From the NCBI RefSeq assembly GCF_003851685.1, contig NZ_CP027727.1, positions 3,224,001 through 3,288,000 of the forward strand: a DNA stretch of 64,000 nucleotides, read 5' to 3'. Position 1 is the stretch's first letter; each line of letters opens with the position of its first letter. Origin of the DNA: Pseudomonas sp. R5-89-07 (GTDB taxonomy: Bacteria > Pseudomonadota > Gammaproteobacteria > Pseudomonadales > Pseudomonadaceae). Below are positions 50,595 to 60,906 of this stretch, piece by piece. The translations under genes and the position numbers were made by a program. The notes under the pieces were generated by a model. The model saw nothing but the letters and a program-made list of their open reading frames with translations. It had not been told where the DNA came from and did no database searches.

Positions 50595-50767
50595 GCACAT
50601 TCCTGGGTTTCTACTTCAAGGCACGGCAATTGTACCTGTTGCGCGCCGCGTAGCCGGGTTCCCAAGTGCCGACGTTCAACAATTGCGCAAAAAAGTTCGG
50701 ACCAACGGGTGCATGCATGCACCTGGATCGCGCATCATGGGCACTTTCAAGCTCAAGGGTAACGTCC

Positions 50768-51619
50768 ATGCGCGTTCTGTCATTGATGATGGGTCTTACG
50801 ACGCTGGCCGCCAGTACGGTGTTCTGCGCCAGCGCGATGGCGAATGAAGAAAGTCAGTTGGTACAACAGATCAACCAGTACCGCAGCCAGGTGCAGCGCT
50901 GCGGCGACCAGGGTTCCCAGGAATTGCCGCCGCTGAACAGTGATACGCGGCTGGTGCTGCCGGCCTCCAATGCCGGCGACTTGCAGCAGTCGCTGGCGCG
51001 GGCCGCGTACCCCATGGTCAACGTACAGGCCATCAGCCTGTCCGGGCCAAAGGATGCCGAAGCCGCCATGAAAGCGGTGCGTGAAAGCTTTTGTCGCGTG
51101 GTGCTCGATCCGCAGTTCGTCGATATCGGCGTCAGCAACAGTGGCCAGGACTGGCGCATCGTGCTGGCCCGCCCGCTGCTGACCAGTGGCCTGGGCGATT
51201 GGCAGACCGAAGGCCGCAAACTGCTCGACCTGATCAACGCCGCCCGTGCCCAGCCGCGCCAGTGCGGCACCGAAGCGTTCACCGCGACCACGCCGCTGTC
51301 GTGGAACGACGACCTGGCCGGCGCCGCCAACAGCCACACCCGCAACATGGCCAACGGCAACTTTTTCGATCACCTGGACCACGACGGCCGCACCCCCGGC
51401 GACCGCGCCGAGCTGGCCGGGTATATCGCGAAAAACATCGGTGAAAACATCGCCGCCGGCCTCGATACGCCGCGCAAAGTCCTCGACGGTTGGCTCGCCA
51501 GCCCCGGCCATTGCGCCAACCTGATGAACCCGCAATTTCGTGAATTGGGCGCAGCCTATGCGATGGACCCGAAAAGCGATGCAGGCATCTATTGGACGGG
51601 GCTGTTCGGCACCCAATAA
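50768..51619 (+). CDS. Exported CAP (SCP/PR1) domain protein
   Basis: The ATG at 50768 follows AAGGG, giving 283 residues with a signal peptide (MRVLSLMMGLTTLAASTVFC, cleavage near AMA-N). Residues about 30-155 are a variable domain with repeated short strands. The C-terminal 125 residues form the CAP/SCP fold: HTRNMANGNFFDHLDHDGRT, then NIGENIAAGLDTPRKVLDGW and SPGHCANLMNPQFRELG, with the conserved His/Glu residues. CAP proteins bind lipids or metals outside the cell; bacterial roles are poorly known. It stands alone. Confidence 0.9.
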   Translation: MRVLSLMMGLTTLAASTVFCASAMANEESQLVQQINQYRSQVQRCGDQGSQELPPLNSDTRLVLPASNAGDLQQSLARAAYPMVNVQAISLSGPKDAEAAMKAVRESFCRVVLDPQFVDIGVSNSGQDWRIVLARPLLTSGLGDWQTEGRKLLDLINAARAQPRQCGTEAFTATTPLSWNDDLAGAANSHTRNMANGNFFDHLDHDGRTPGDRAELAGYIAKNIGENIAAGLDTPRKVLDGWLASPGHCANLMNPQFRELGAAYAMDPKSDAGIYWTGLFGTQ

Positions 51620-51768
51620 AAATTGGCCGCCGGCCCGCTCGGCCGGTCAAATGCACGGTGAAATCAAGGTGCTATCAGGCGATAATCGCGCTGAACTGAT
51701 CAGGGGCATTTCGGTCTGTTGCTAGTCAGTCTGATCTTCAAGGCTTAACAGCGCGTAGCGAACAAGGT

Positions 51769-53982
51769 ATGAACCCAATGATGAACTGGCTGCAAGATAG
51801 CAGCGAAATGGCGGACCGGGTTCGTCGGCATGATTGGGCCAATACGCCCCTGGGGCCGCTTGAACACTGGCCCGACGTGCTCAAGACAACCGTCGCGCTG
51901 TGCTTCGCCTCCAGTTTTCCCCAGGCCATTGTCTGGGGGCCGCAGTTGATCACCCTCTACAACGATGCATTCGTGCCGATCCTGGGCAACAAGCCCGACG
52001 CGTTGGGTCGCCCGTTCAGCGAGGTGTGGCATGAGGTGTGGGATGACATCCGCCCTATCGCCGACACTGCATTTGCCGGGCATGCCACCTATATCGAAAA
52101 CTTTCCGCTGTTGATCGAGCGTAACGAGGCACCTGAACAGGCGTATTTCACCTTTTGCTACAGCCCGATCCGGGACGCACAAGGCAAGGTGGTCGGGTTG
52201 CTCGATACGGTGACCGAAACCACCGCCACCGTGTTCCTCGCCCGGCGCCTGGAAGTGCTGGACGCCATCGGCAGCAGCGTCGCCACCGCCACCGATGCCG
52301 AAGACATCATGACCTCGACCACCCGCCTGGTGGCCGAACACCTGCAAGTTTCCATCTGCGCCTACGCCGACATGGAAGACGACCAGGACGGTTTTACCAT
52401 TCGCGGCGACTGGTCGGCGCAAGGCTCGCCGAGCATCATCGGCCATTACAGCCTGGCCGCGTTCGGTGAGCGTGCGGTGACCAACCTGCGCGCCGGCGAG
52501 CCCCTGGTGGTGTGCAACAACCTGCTCGAATTGCCGCCCCATGAAGCGGCGACCTTCCAGACGCTTGGGGTCACGGCGACTATCTGCATGCCCTTGATCA
52601 AGGACGGGCGTCTCACCGCGCTGATGGCCGTGCACGACAAACAGCCCCGCTACTGGTCCTCCTATGACCTGGCGCTGTTGGGCGAAGTCACCGAACGCTC
52701 CTGGGCACACATCGAACGCGTACGCGCCGATGCCGCCGTGCGTGAAGGCCTGGCAGCCTATACCGAGCTCAACGCCACCCTGGAGCAGCGCGTGGAAGAA
52801 CGCACCCGCGCCCTCGCCCAGGCTGAAGCTGCGCTGCGCCAGTCGCAGAAGCTTGAGGCCATCGGCCAACTCACCGGCGGCGTCGCCCATGATTTCAATA
52901 ACCTGCTGACGATCATTCGCTCATCCGTGGACTTCCTGCGCCAGCCGGGGCTGTCGGAAGAACGCCGGCAACGCTACATGTGCGCGGTGTCCGATACGGT
53001 CGAGCGGGCCAGCAAGCTGACCAGCCAACTGCTCGCCTTTGCCCGCCGCCAGCCATTGAATCCGCAGGTCTTCGATGTCAGCCAACGGGTGCAGAACATC
53101 GGCGACATGCTTGAGAGCGTCACCGGCGCGCGCATTCACGTACAGGTGCAATTGCCCGACCAGCCCTGCTATGCGCGCATCGACCCCAGCCAGTTCGAAA
53201 CCGCCCTGATCAACATCGCCCTCAATGCCCGCGACGCGATGGACGGCCAGGGCACCCTGAGCATCAAGGTCGCCGCGCAGCAGCCACTGCCGCGCATCCG
53301 CGGGGATGCCGAGTCGCGGCTGCCCCACATCAGCATCGCCCTGGCCGACACCGGCATCGGTATTCCCGGCGATACCTTCGAGCGCATTTTCGAACCGTTT
53401 TTCACCACCAAAGCCGTCGGTAAGGGCACAGGACTGGGCTTGTCCCAGGTATTCGGCTTTGCCAAGCAATCGGGCGGCAATATCGATGTGGCCAGTTCCC
53501 TCGGGCAAGGCACGGTGTTCACCCTGTACCTGCCCCAAGTAGAAGGCGAAGCTGCGCCGCAGCAGGAAGAACACCAGGATCTTCCACCCCCGCTGGATGT
53601 TGCCCAATTGCATGTCCTGATCGTGGAGGACAACCTGGAAGTGGGACGCTTCGCCAGCCAGATCCTCAAGGACCTGGGCTACCAGACCACCTGGGCCACC
53701 AACGCCGAACAGGCGCTGACGCTTGCCGGCAAAGACGCCGAGGCCTTCGATGCGGTTTTCTCGGATGTGGTCATGCCGGGCATGACCGGTGTCGCCATGT
53801 CGAGATTGATGCGCCAGCGCCGGCCGGACCTGCCGGTAGTGCTCGTCTCAGGCTACAGCGAAGAACTGGCGGACAGTGGTTATGAAGGTTTTGAGTTCCT
53901 TGCCAAACCCTACTCCGCCGAACAGGTCGCGCGGGCGTTGGCCAGGGCCATGACCAAGGATCAGCCCGCCACGGCCACCTGA
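51769..53982 (+). CDS. Hybrid sensor histidine kinase (PAS-GAF-HisKA-HATPase-REC)
   Basis: 737 residues. A PAS-like domain (about 20-150, with [20 protein letters not shown]) is followed by a GAF domain (about 155-330) and a coiled coil ([20 protein letters not shown]). The HisKA H-box has His374 in [17 protein letters not shown]. HATPase G-boxes include [19 protein letters not shown]-terminal receiver domain has phospho-acceptor Asp666 in [13 protein letters not shown]. No membrane segment is seen, so sensing is cytoplasmic. AAGG is tight against the ATG at 51769, so starts at 51778 or 51781 are possible. It overlaps the convergent GGDEF gene by 22 bp. Confidence 0.9.
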   Translation: MNPMMNWLQDSSEMADRVRRHDWANTPLGPLEHWPDVLKTTVALCFASSFPQAIVWGPQLITLYNDAFVPILGNKPDALGRPFSEVWHEVWDDIRPIADTAFAGHATYIENFPLLIERNEAPEQAYFTFCYSPIRDAQGKVVGLLDTVTETTATVFLARRLEVLDAIGSSVATATDAEDIMTSTTRLVAEHLQVSICAYADMEDDQDGFTIRGDWSAQGSPSIIGHYSLAAFGERAVTNLRAGEPLVVCNNLLELPPHEAATFQTLGVTATICMPLIKDGRLTALMAVHDKQPRYWSSYDLALLGEVTERSWAHIERVRADAAVREGLAAYTELNATLEQRVEERTRALAQAEAALRQSQKLEAIGQLTGGVAHDFNNLLTIIRSSVDFLRQPGLSEERRQRYMCAVSDTVERASKLTSQLLAFARRQPLNPQVFDVSQRVQNIGDMLESVTGARIHVQVQLPDQPCYARIDPSQFETALINIALNARDAMDGQGTLSIKVAAQQPLPRIRGDAESRLPHISIALADTGIGIPGDTFERIFEPFFTTKAVGKGTGLGLSQVFGFAKQSGGNIDVASSLGQGTVFTLYLPQVEGEAAPQQEEHQDLPPPLDVAQLHVLIVEDNLEVGRFASQILKDLGYQTTWATNAEQALTLAGKDAEAFDAVFSDVVMPGMTGVAMSRLMRQRRPDLPVVLVSGYSEELADSGYEGFEFLAKPYSAEQVARALARAMTKDQPATAT

Positions 53983-55082
53983 TTGCGGCCACGCGCCTTG
54001 GCCTGGTACAGCGCCTGGTCGGCGCTGTCCATCAAGACATACAGATCCAGCGCCTGGGCATGGGTCGAGGCCAGACCCAGGCTGGCACTCAGCCCCTGCA
54101 CCGGGCCGGCCTTCAGCTCACCAATGGCCTGAACCAATTGTGCTGCGAGACTGCGCGCGGTCTCAAGCGAAGTGTCGGGCAAAAGGATCGCAAATTCTTC
54201 GCCGCCCAGGCGACCGTACACGTCCACCTGGCGGAACCCGGCACTGATCACGCCGCCGATCTGGCGCAAGACCTGGTCCCCGGTCTGATGGCCGTAAGTG
54301 TCATTGATGTTTTTGAAGTGATCCATGTCCAGCATCAGCGCGCACAACGGCTGCTGTTCGCGACGACATTGCGCATGCAGCAGCTGGGCACGCTCGAAAA
54401 AGGCACGACGGTTCATCAAGCCGGTCAATTCATCAGTCTGCGCGGCGAGCGTGGAAATCGCGTGAGCACGCTCCATTTGCCGAGTCAGGCGAAAGGCCTT
54501 TTCCAAAGCGTCGGACAGTTTGCGCGTGGCACCCACCACAAAGGACGAGAACACCAATACCGCCAGCGCCACGCCCACCTGCATCGGTGATGGCTGGAAC
54601 AGCAGCCACAAGGTACAGGGCAACAACACCAGGCCCATGGACCCCAGCGACATGTAACGGTAGGCCGAATAGCAGGACACCGCGCTGACCGACATGCCCA
54701 CCGCAAACAGCATGACCAGTACCTGGGACACGCGATCATCGACCGGCATCACCGCCAGCGCCCCGCTCCCCCAGATGCCCGCCGACAGCATCAGTGTCAG
54801 CCAATAGCGACGCTCCCAGCGCGCAGGGGTTCGCTCGCTGTCCGGGCAGCGGAACCATTCGACGAAGAGCTGTAGGCGCAGCAGTGACGAGCCCGCCAGC
54901 AGCACCAGCCAGACCAGGATCACCGACTGATCGAAGCGGTCCCAGCACAGCCAGCAGAGCATGACCGCGCCCAGGTAGCTGCCAAAGATGGCCGGGAACG
55001 ACTGGCGAAACAGCTGGTGCAAACGGTCGGTTCGCACCTGCTCCTCGATAACGCGATCCGGGTCTTGCCCATGGCTGTTCAT
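53961..55082 (-). CDS. Membrane-bound GGDEF diguanylate cyclase
   Basis: The ATG at 55082 (MNSHGQDPDRVIEEQVRTDR) gives 373 residues. About five to six membrane spans occupy residues 35-190 (FGSYLGAVMLCWLCWDRF, SVILVWLVLLAGSSLL, VALAVLVFSSFVVGA). The GGDEF domain starts near 215 (TDELTGLMNRRAFFERAQLL) and carries the active site GRLGGEEFAILLP at about 293-297. No RxxD inhibitory site is evident before it. It makes cyclic-di-GMP from two GTP, favouring a sessile state. It is convergent with the hybrid kinase, which may belong to the same signalling network. Confidence 0.9.
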   Translation of the reverse strand: MNSHGQDPDRVIEEQVRTDRLHQLFRQSFPAIFGSYLGAVMLCWLCWDRFDQSVILVWLVLLAGSSLLRLQLFVEWFRCPDSERTPARWERRYWLTLMLSAGIWGSGALAVMPVDDRVSQVLVMLFAVGMSVSAVSCYSAYRYMSLGSMGLVLLPCTLWLLFQPSPMQVGVALAVLVFSSFVVGATRKLSDALEKAFRLTRQMERAHAISTLAAQTDELTGLMNRRAFFERAQLLHAQCRREQQPLCALMLDMDHFKNINDTYGHQTGDQVLRQIGGVISAGFRQVDVYGRLGGEEFAILLPDTSLETARSLAAQLVQAIGELKAGPVQGLSASLGLASTHAQALDLYVLMDSADQALYQAKARGRNQVAVAG

Positions 55083-55170
55083 GCGCGCTGCCTGTCTGAC
55101 TGCCGACAAAGGCGCCATTGTGGCACCCTGCCAGTAGCGCGGACAACCGCCGCCAGCGCGCTACAGCGTT

Positions 55171-57408
55171 TTAACCCTCTTCAGGCCGCAAAATCAGCAC
55201 CCCCAGAGGTGGCAGGTTCAACGACAGCGACACCGGCTGCCCGTGGCGCGGTTCATCCTGGGTTTGCACCGCGCCGCCATTACCGTAGTTGGACCCGGCA
55301 TACATGTCGGCGTCACTGTTGATCACTTCGCTCCAGCGCCCGGCGAACGGTACGCCGACAGCGTATGCCTCACGGGGCACTGGGGTAAAGTTGGCGACCA
55401 CCAGTACCGGCTTGCCGTCCTTGCTCCAGCGCAGCCAGGCATAGACGCTGTTGATCGCATCGTCGCCAATCAGCCACTGGAAGCCCTGGGGTGCGTCATC
55501 CTGCTCGTGCAGCGCTGGCTCCTCGCGGTACAGGCGGTTCAAGTCGCCCACCAGCTTCTGCACCCCACGGTGCTCGGGGTACTGCAGCAGATACCAGTCC
55601 AGTTGCTGGTCGTGGTTCCACTCACGCCACTGGCCGAACTCGCAGCCCATGAACAGCAGCTTCTTGCCCGGGTGCATCCACATGAAACTCAGGTAGGCGC
55701 GCAGGTTGGCGAATTTCTGCCAGCGGTCGCCGGGCATCTTGTCGATCAGCGAGTGCTTGCCATGCACCACTTCATCATGGGAAATCGGCAGGATAAAGCG
55801 CTCGGACCAGGCGTACACCAGGCCGAAACTCAGCTCATTGTGGTGATGGGCGCGGTACACCGGGTCTTGCTGGATGTAATGCAGCGAGTCATGCATCCAG
55901 CCCATGTTCCACTTGTAGTTGAATCCCAGGCCACCTTGCTGGGTACTTTGGCTCACGCCCGGCCACGCGGTGGATTCCTCGGCGATCACCAGGGCGCCCG
56001 GCGCCTCCAGCGCTACCACGTCGTTCAAGTGGCGCAGGAATTCGATGGCTTCGAGGTTTTCCCGGCCACCGTGGCGGTTGGGCACCCATTCACCGGCTTT
56101 GCGCGAATAATCGCGGTACAGCATCGAAGCCACCGCATCCACACGCAGGCCATCGACGTGGAAGTGCTTGAGCCAGTGCAACGCCGACGCCAGCATGAAA
56201 CCGTGCACTTCGGTGCGGCCCAGGTTGTAGATCAGCGTGTCCCAGTCCTGGTGGAAACCTTCCAGCGGGTTGGCGTATTCGTACAGTGCGGTACCGTCGA
56301 ATTGCGCCAGGCCGTGGGTGTCGGTCGGAAAATGCGCCGGCACCCAGTCGAGGATCACGCCGATATCGGCCTGATGGCAGGCGTTGACGAAATAGGCGAA
56401 ATCCTCCGGCGAGCCAAAACGCGCGCTCGGTGCGAACTGAGACAAGGCTTGATAGCCCCAGGAACCGCCGAACGGATGCTCCATGATCGGCATCAACTCG
56501 ATATGGGTGAAGCCCAGTTGCTGCACATAGGGAATCAGGCGATCGGCCAGTTCGCGCCAACCGTACTGGCGCGACACTTCGCCGGCCTCGTCGAGTTCGC
56601 ACTGCCAGGAACCGACGTGCAACTCATAGATCGACAGCGGCGCGGTGGATTTCTGCTTGTCACCGCGCGCCTGCATCCACTCATGGTCCTGCCAGTCCAC
56701 CTGCAACGGCGCGGCGACCTTGGAAGCAGTATCCGGCGGCAGTTGAGTGGCCAGGGCCACCGGGTCGGCCTTGAGCGGCAGGATGCCGTGGGCACCGAGA
56801 ATTTCGTACTTGTAAGCCGCACCGGGTTGCAGGCGCGGGATAAAGATCTCCCACACGCCGGAAGGGTGACGCAAGCGCATCGGGTGCCGGCGACCGTCCC
56901 ATATGTTGAAGTCGCCCACCACCGAGACCCGTCGGGCATTCGGTGCCCAGACGGCAAAGCGTACGCCCTGCACGCCGTCCACTGTCGTCACCTGAGCGCC
57001 CAGGCAGTTGCCCAGGTCACGGTGGTTACCTTCGGCAAACAGGTACAGGTCCATTTCACCCAGCAGCAACTGGCTGAAGCTGTACGGGTCTTCGGTGATC
57101 TGCTCGCCGCCGGCCCACTGAATCTTCAGCAGGTAGTCCTGGCGCGTGCCGAAGTGCCCAACGAACAGTCCCGGCACCTGGGTCGCGTCGAGGCTGCCGA
57201 TCGGCTCGCCACTGTCACGGGCCAGTACCTGGACGCTCAAGGCTTCGGGCAGGAACGCGCGGATAAATTGCCCGCCCTGCTCATCGTCGTGCGGCCCAAG
57301 GATCGAGAATGGATCGTGGTGCTCGGCGCGCACCAGCGCGTCGACGTCCTTGGACGCCGGCATTGCAGTCAACTTGGGCTGCAGCGGTTCTTTATGCGTA
57401 AAACTCAT
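55171..57408 (-). CDS. glgB: 1,4-alpha-glucan branching enzyme
   Basis: 745 residues. Two N-terminal beta-sandwich regions (CBM48-like; [20 protein letters not shown] and [20 protein letters not shown]) precede the GH13 barrel. Catalytic residues are in [18 protein letters not shown] (Asp nucleophile), [11 protein letters not shown] (Glu) and [19 protein letters not shown] (Asp). It makes alpha-1,6 branches in alpha-glucan. Its start overlaps the treS stop by four bases (ATGA), so GlgB is made with the GlgE-pathway enzymes and finishes the polymer. Confidence 0.96.
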   Translation of the reverse strand: MSFTHKEPLQPKLTAMPASKDVDALVRAEHHDPFSILGPHDDEQGGQFIRAFLPEALSVQVLARDSGEPIGSLDATQVPGLFVGHFGTRQDYLLKIQWAGGEQITEDPYSFSQLLLGEMDLYLFAEGNHRDLGNCLGAQVTTVDGVQGVRFAVWAPNARRVSVVGDFNIWDGRRHPMRLRHPSGVWEIFIPRLQPGAAYKYEILGAHGILPLKADPVALATQLPPDTASKVAAPLQVDWQDHEWMQARGDKQKSTAPLSIYELHVGSWQCELDEAGEVSRQYGWRELADRLIPYVQQLGFTHIELMPIMEHPFGGSWGYQALSQFAPSARFGSPEDFAYFVNACHQADIGVILDWVPAHFPTDTHGLAQFDGTALYEYANPLEGFHQDWDTLIYNLGRTEVHGFMLASALHWLKHFHVDGLRVDAVASMLYRDYSRKAGEWVPNRHGGRENLEAIEFLRHLNDVVALEAPGALVIAEESTAWPGVSQSTQQGGLGFNYKWNMGWMHDSLHYIQQDPVYRAHHHNELSFGLVYAWSERFILPISHDEVVHGKHSLIDKMPGDRWQKFANLRAYLSFMWMHPGKKLLFMGCEFGQWREWNHDQQLDWYLLQYPEHRGVQKLVGDLNRLYREEPALHEQDDAPQGFQWLIGDDAINSVYAWLRWSKDGKPVLVVANFTPVPREAYAVGVPFAGRWSEVINSDADMYAGSNYGNGGAVQTQDEPRHGQPVSLSLNLPPLGVLILRPEEG

Positions 57409-60400
57409 GACGTCTCCCCACCGCGTGCAGTTTTCGATTCAGGTGTAAGCCCGCTGAGCAAACCGTGCAGCCCTTGCAAGGGCACCGGCAACCAGCTCGG
57501 GCGATTTTCCGCTTCGTAGGCCACTTCATACGCGGCCTTCTCCAGGCTGAACAACGTCAGCGCAGCGTCCTGGCCGTTGGCATCCTGCCAGTCATGCGCC
57601 AGTGTAGCCGTCGCTGCCTGATAAGCCTGGGTAAATGCCTGGCGGGCTTCACTCAGGTAACGCTCGGTCACACGCCGACGCGCGGCCTGCGCTTGCGGCG
57701 AATGGTCAACCGCTTGCACATTCAAGGCCATGGCCGCCGCGTAGTCGAAGGAGCGCAACACACCGCTCACATCCTTGTACGGGCTGTGCTTGCCGCGCCG
57801 TTCATGCAGCGGACGCGCCGGCTCGCCTTCAAAATCGATCAAATAGGCATCGCCCTTGACCACCAATACCTGGCCCAGGTGCAAGTCACCGTGGACGCGA
57901 ATCCGCAACCCGCCCAGCGTGGCTTTCGCCAATGCATGGACATGCGTACCGATGGCTTTTTCCTGCGCCAGTAGTTCACTGACCAGCGCCTGATCGGCGG
58001 GGTTCAACTGGCTTTGATTTAGTTTGAGCAACTGCAAGGCCCGCTGGATTTGCGCCCCCACGTCCTTGGCCCAGGCCTGGGTGTCCTTGACGGACGTGAC
58101 TTCGGGCTTGAAGTCCTTGTTCTGGGTAGGCGCGCCCAACACCACGTGCATCTCGCCCAGGCGCTGGCCAAGCAGGCCGGCAAAGTCGGCCAGTTCGCCC
58201 AGGGCGTTGTAGTGCTGCTCCTGTTCGGAAATCGCTTCGGCCAGCTCGTCGCGAATCGCACGCTCAAGGTTGTTCTGGGTCCAGCTCCAGGCATCGCCCT
58301 GGTTGCTCAGGTAGCCCTGGGCGATCATCAGCAGGTTGTCCTCGCCTTGGACGTCGCGCCGGCTCATCGAACCCATCAACGGAGAAATATTCGGGTAGGC
58401 GGCTTCAGTCAGGTAGGCGCTCATTTCCAGCTCTGGGTGCACCCCGGCGCTGACTTTGCGGATCAGCTTGAGCACCAGGCTCTCGCCCACCACCACCGAA
58501 CTGTTGGATTGCTCGGCAGACAGGTAGCGCACCGCGGCTTCGTCCGTCAGCTGCAAGGCGGCCAAATGCGGCGTTGCCTCGAAGCGCAGATCACCCTCGC
58601 TGCTATTGAGCACGGTGCCCGCCTGCAGGCCCTGGATCACACTGCGAACGAAATGCTCGAGACTGAACGCGTCGGTGACCAGCCCCACCTGGCGGCTGCG
58701 GCGTACGCGGGCCATGGCCAGTTGCTGGGGCAAGGCCGTGGTGAGTTGGTCTTCGCCGAGGAAACCGAACGGCAGTTGGTAACGGCTGGTCTGGCCCGCG
58801 CTGGTGACGTCGATCTCGCTGAGCAGCACCGGGTGCTGCGCGTCGCCGAAGCGCACGCCGTAAGCGATATGCACGCTGTCGATGGCGGCGTCCTTACCGG
58901 CGAACCAGCGGCGCTTGGGCAGCCAGGCCGGCAGCGACGTGTGTTCCAGGGTGGTACGGCAGGGTTCTTCCAATAATTCTTCCATACGTTTTTTCAACAC
59001 CAATGTCGTGAAGTCAGGAATGCTCTGGGCCGGTTCCACATGCCAGCTGGGCATCTGGTTTTCGGCAGCCAGCACAAACCAATAAAAGCCATAGGGCGCC
59101 AGGGTCAGCAGGAAATTGAGCTGGCCGATAGGCGGGAACGCGTTACCGCCCAGCATCTCTACCGGTACCATGCCAGCGAAGCCCGACAGGTCCAGCTCTG
59201 CCGCCTGGGCACTGCGCGAGACGTTGGCCACGCACAGGATGATTTCGGTGTGGCCGTCCTCCCCGGTGTATTCGCGGGTATACGTCAGGATGCGGCGGTT
59301 GGCGGGCGAGAGCATTTTCAGGCTGCCACGGCCAAACGCCTTGGATTGCTTGCGCACCGCGAGCATGCGCCGCGTCCAGTTCAGCAGTGAATGCGGGTCC
59401 TGGGCTTGGGTTTCGACGTTGACCGACTGATAGCCGTATTGCGCGTCCATGATCGGCGGCAACACCAGGCTGGCCGGGTCGGCGCGGGAGAAACCGCCAT
59501 TACGGTCGATGGACCACTGCATCGGTGTGCGCACGCCATCGCGGTCGCCCAGGTAAATGTTGTCGCCCATGCCGATTTCGTCACCGTAGTAGAGGGTCGG
59601 CGTGCCGGGCATGGACAACAGCAGGCTGTTGAGCAGTTCGACGCGGCGCCGGTCACGCTCCATCAAAGGCGCCAGGCGTCGCCGAATGCCCAGGTTGATA
59701 CGCGCGCGGCGGTCGGCGGCGTAGTAGTTCCACAGGTAGTCACGTTCTTTGTCGGTGACCATTTCCAGGGTCAGTTCATCGTGGTTGCGCAGGAAGATCG
59801 CCCACTGGCAATTGGCCGGGATTTCCGGGGTCTGACGCAGGATGTCGGTGATCGGGAAGCGATCTTCCTGGGCCAGGGCCATGTACATGCGCGGCATCAA
59901 CGGGAAGTGGAAGGCCATATGGCATTCATCGCCGTCGTCGCCTTTACGGTCACCGAAGTAGAGTTGGGTGTCTTCCGGCCATTGGTTGGCTTCGGCCAGC
60001 AGCATGCGATCCGGGTAATGCGCGTCGATCTCGGCGCGGATCTGCTTGAGCACCTCGTGGGTTTCGGCAAGGTTCTCGTTGTTGGTGCCGTCACGCTCGA
60101 TCAGGTAGGGAATCGCATCCAGGCGCAGGCCGTCGATGCCCAGGTCGAGCCAGTAGCGCATCACCGACAGCACCGCTTTCATGACCTGCGGGTTATCGAA
60201 ATTGAGGTCGGGCTGGTGCGAATAGAAGCGGTGCCAGAAGTATTGGCCGGCCACGGGGTCCCAGGTCCAGTTGGACTTCTCGGTGTCGAGGAAGATGATC
60301 CGCGTGCCGTCGTATTTCTGGTCATCATCGGACCAGACGTAGAAGTCCCGCGCCGCCGAGCCCGGTTTGGCCTTGCGCGCACGCTGGAACCAGGGGTGCT

Positions 60401-60752
60401 GGTCGGAGGTGTGGTTGATCACAAGCTCCGTGATCACCCGCAGCCCACGCTTGTGCGCTTCGGCAATGAAGCGCCTGGCGTCGGCCATGGTGCCGTAGTC
60501 GCTGTGCACGCCACGGTATTCGGCGATGTCATAGCCGTCGTCGCGGCGTGGCGAAGGGTAGAACGGCAGCAGCCAGATGGTGTTCACGCCGAGGTCGGCA
60601 ATGTAGTCGAGCTTGGCGATCAGCCCGGGAAAGTCACCAATGCCGTCGTTGTTGGAGTCGAAATAGGATTTGACGTGCACCTGGTAAATCACCGCGTCCT
60701 TGTACCAGAGCGGGTCTTTGATAAAGGTGGCTGGCTTGGGTTTTTTCGCCAT
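57405..60752 (-). CDS. treS: Trehalose synthase-maltokinase fusion
   Basis: 1115 residues. Residues 1 to about 545 are GH13 trehalose synthase: [20 protein letters not shown], nucleophile in [13 protein letters not shown], acid/base in [14 protein letters not shown], and [10 protein letters not shown]. From about 560 to the end is a maltokinase (Pep2) domain with an aminoglycoside-kinase-like catalytic loop ([20 protein letters not shown], then FEGEP). The fused enzyme converts trehalose to maltose and phosphorylates it to maltose-1-phosphate, the GlgE substrate. The fusion is common in proteobacteria. It is translationally coupled to glgB and separated from glgE by a REPIN. Confidence 0.95.
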   Translation of the reverse strand: MAKKPKPATFIKDPLWYKDAVIYQVHVKSYFDSNNDGIGDFPGLIAKLDYIADLGVNTIWLLPFYPSPRRDDGYDIAEYRGVHSDYGTMADARRFIAEAHKRGLRVITELVINHTSDQHPWFQRARKAKPGSAARDFYVWSDDDQKYDGTRIIFLDTEKSNWTWDPVAGQYFWHRFYSHQPDLNFDNPQVMKAVLSVMRYWLDLGIDGLRLDAIPYLIERDGTNNENLAETHEVLKQIRAEIDAHYPDRMLLAEANQWPEDTQLYFGDRKGDDGDECHMAFHFPLMPRMYMALAQEDRFPITDILRQTPEIPANCQWAIFLRNHDELTLEMVTDKERDYLWNYYAADRRARINLGIRRRLAPLMERDRRRVELLNSLLLSMPGTPTLYYGDEIGMGDNIYLGDRDGVRTPMQWSIDRNGGFSRADPASLVLPPIMDAQYGYQSVNVETQAQDPHSLLNWTRRMLAVRKQSKAFGRGSLKMLSPANRRILTYTREYTGEDGHTEIILCVANVSRSAQAAELDLSGFAGMVPVEMLGGNAFPPIGQLNFLLTLAPYGFYWFVLAAENQMPSWHVEPAQSIPDFTTLVLKKRMEELLEEPCRTTLEHTSLPAWLPKRRWFAGKDAAIDSVHIAYGVRFGDAQHPVLLSEIDVTSAGQTSRYQLPFGFLGEDQLTTALPQQLAMARVRRSRQVGLVTDAFSLEHFVRSVIQGLQAGTVLNSSEGDLRFEATPHLAALQLTDEAAVRYLSAEQSNSSVVVGESLVLKLIRKVSAGVHPELEMSAYLTEAAYPNISPLMGSMSRRDVQGEDNLLMIAQGYLSNQGDAWSWTQNNLERAIRDELAEAISEQEQHYNALGELADFAGLLGQRLGEMHVVLGAPTQNKDFKPEVTSVKDTQAWAKDVGAQIQRALQLLKLNQSQLNPADQALVSELLAQEKAIGTHVHALAKATLGGLRIRVHGDLHLGQVLVVKGDAYLIDFEGEPARPLHERRGKHSPYKDVSGVLRSFDYAAAMALNVQAVDHSPQAQAARRRVTERYLSEARQAFTQAYQAATATLAHDWQDANGQDAALTLFSLEKAAYEVAYEAENRPSWLPVPLQGLHGLLSGLTPESKTARGGETS

Positions 60753-60796
60753 TGGAAACTCCTGGAATGCTGAAATTCTGCAGACGGAATGCGATC

Positions 60797-60890
60797 AATG
60801 TGGGAGGGGGCTTGCCCCCGATAGCAGAGCTTCAGTTGATAAATCAGGTGACTGATCCACCGCCATCGGGGGCAAGCCCCCTCCCACATT
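60797..60890. repeat. REPIN between treS and glgE
   Basis: AATGTGGGAGGGGGCTTGCC and GGGGGCAAGCCCCCTCCCAC arms with a 45-bp spacer sit in the 154-bp gap inside the operon, between the glgE stop and treS start. It could alter transcript stability or stoichiometry. Confidence 0.93.
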
Positions 60891-60906
60891 TGAATCTCCA
60901 TACCGT

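Noticed and set aside
52158..52640. Small leftward frames inside the hybrid kinase gene
   Set aside because: Antisense shadows in a continuous kinase with all domains intact.
55243..57519. Long rightward frame (758 codons) opposite glgB
   Set aside because: Mirror of a strongly conserved enzyme. No motifs, and its composition is typical of antisense frames.
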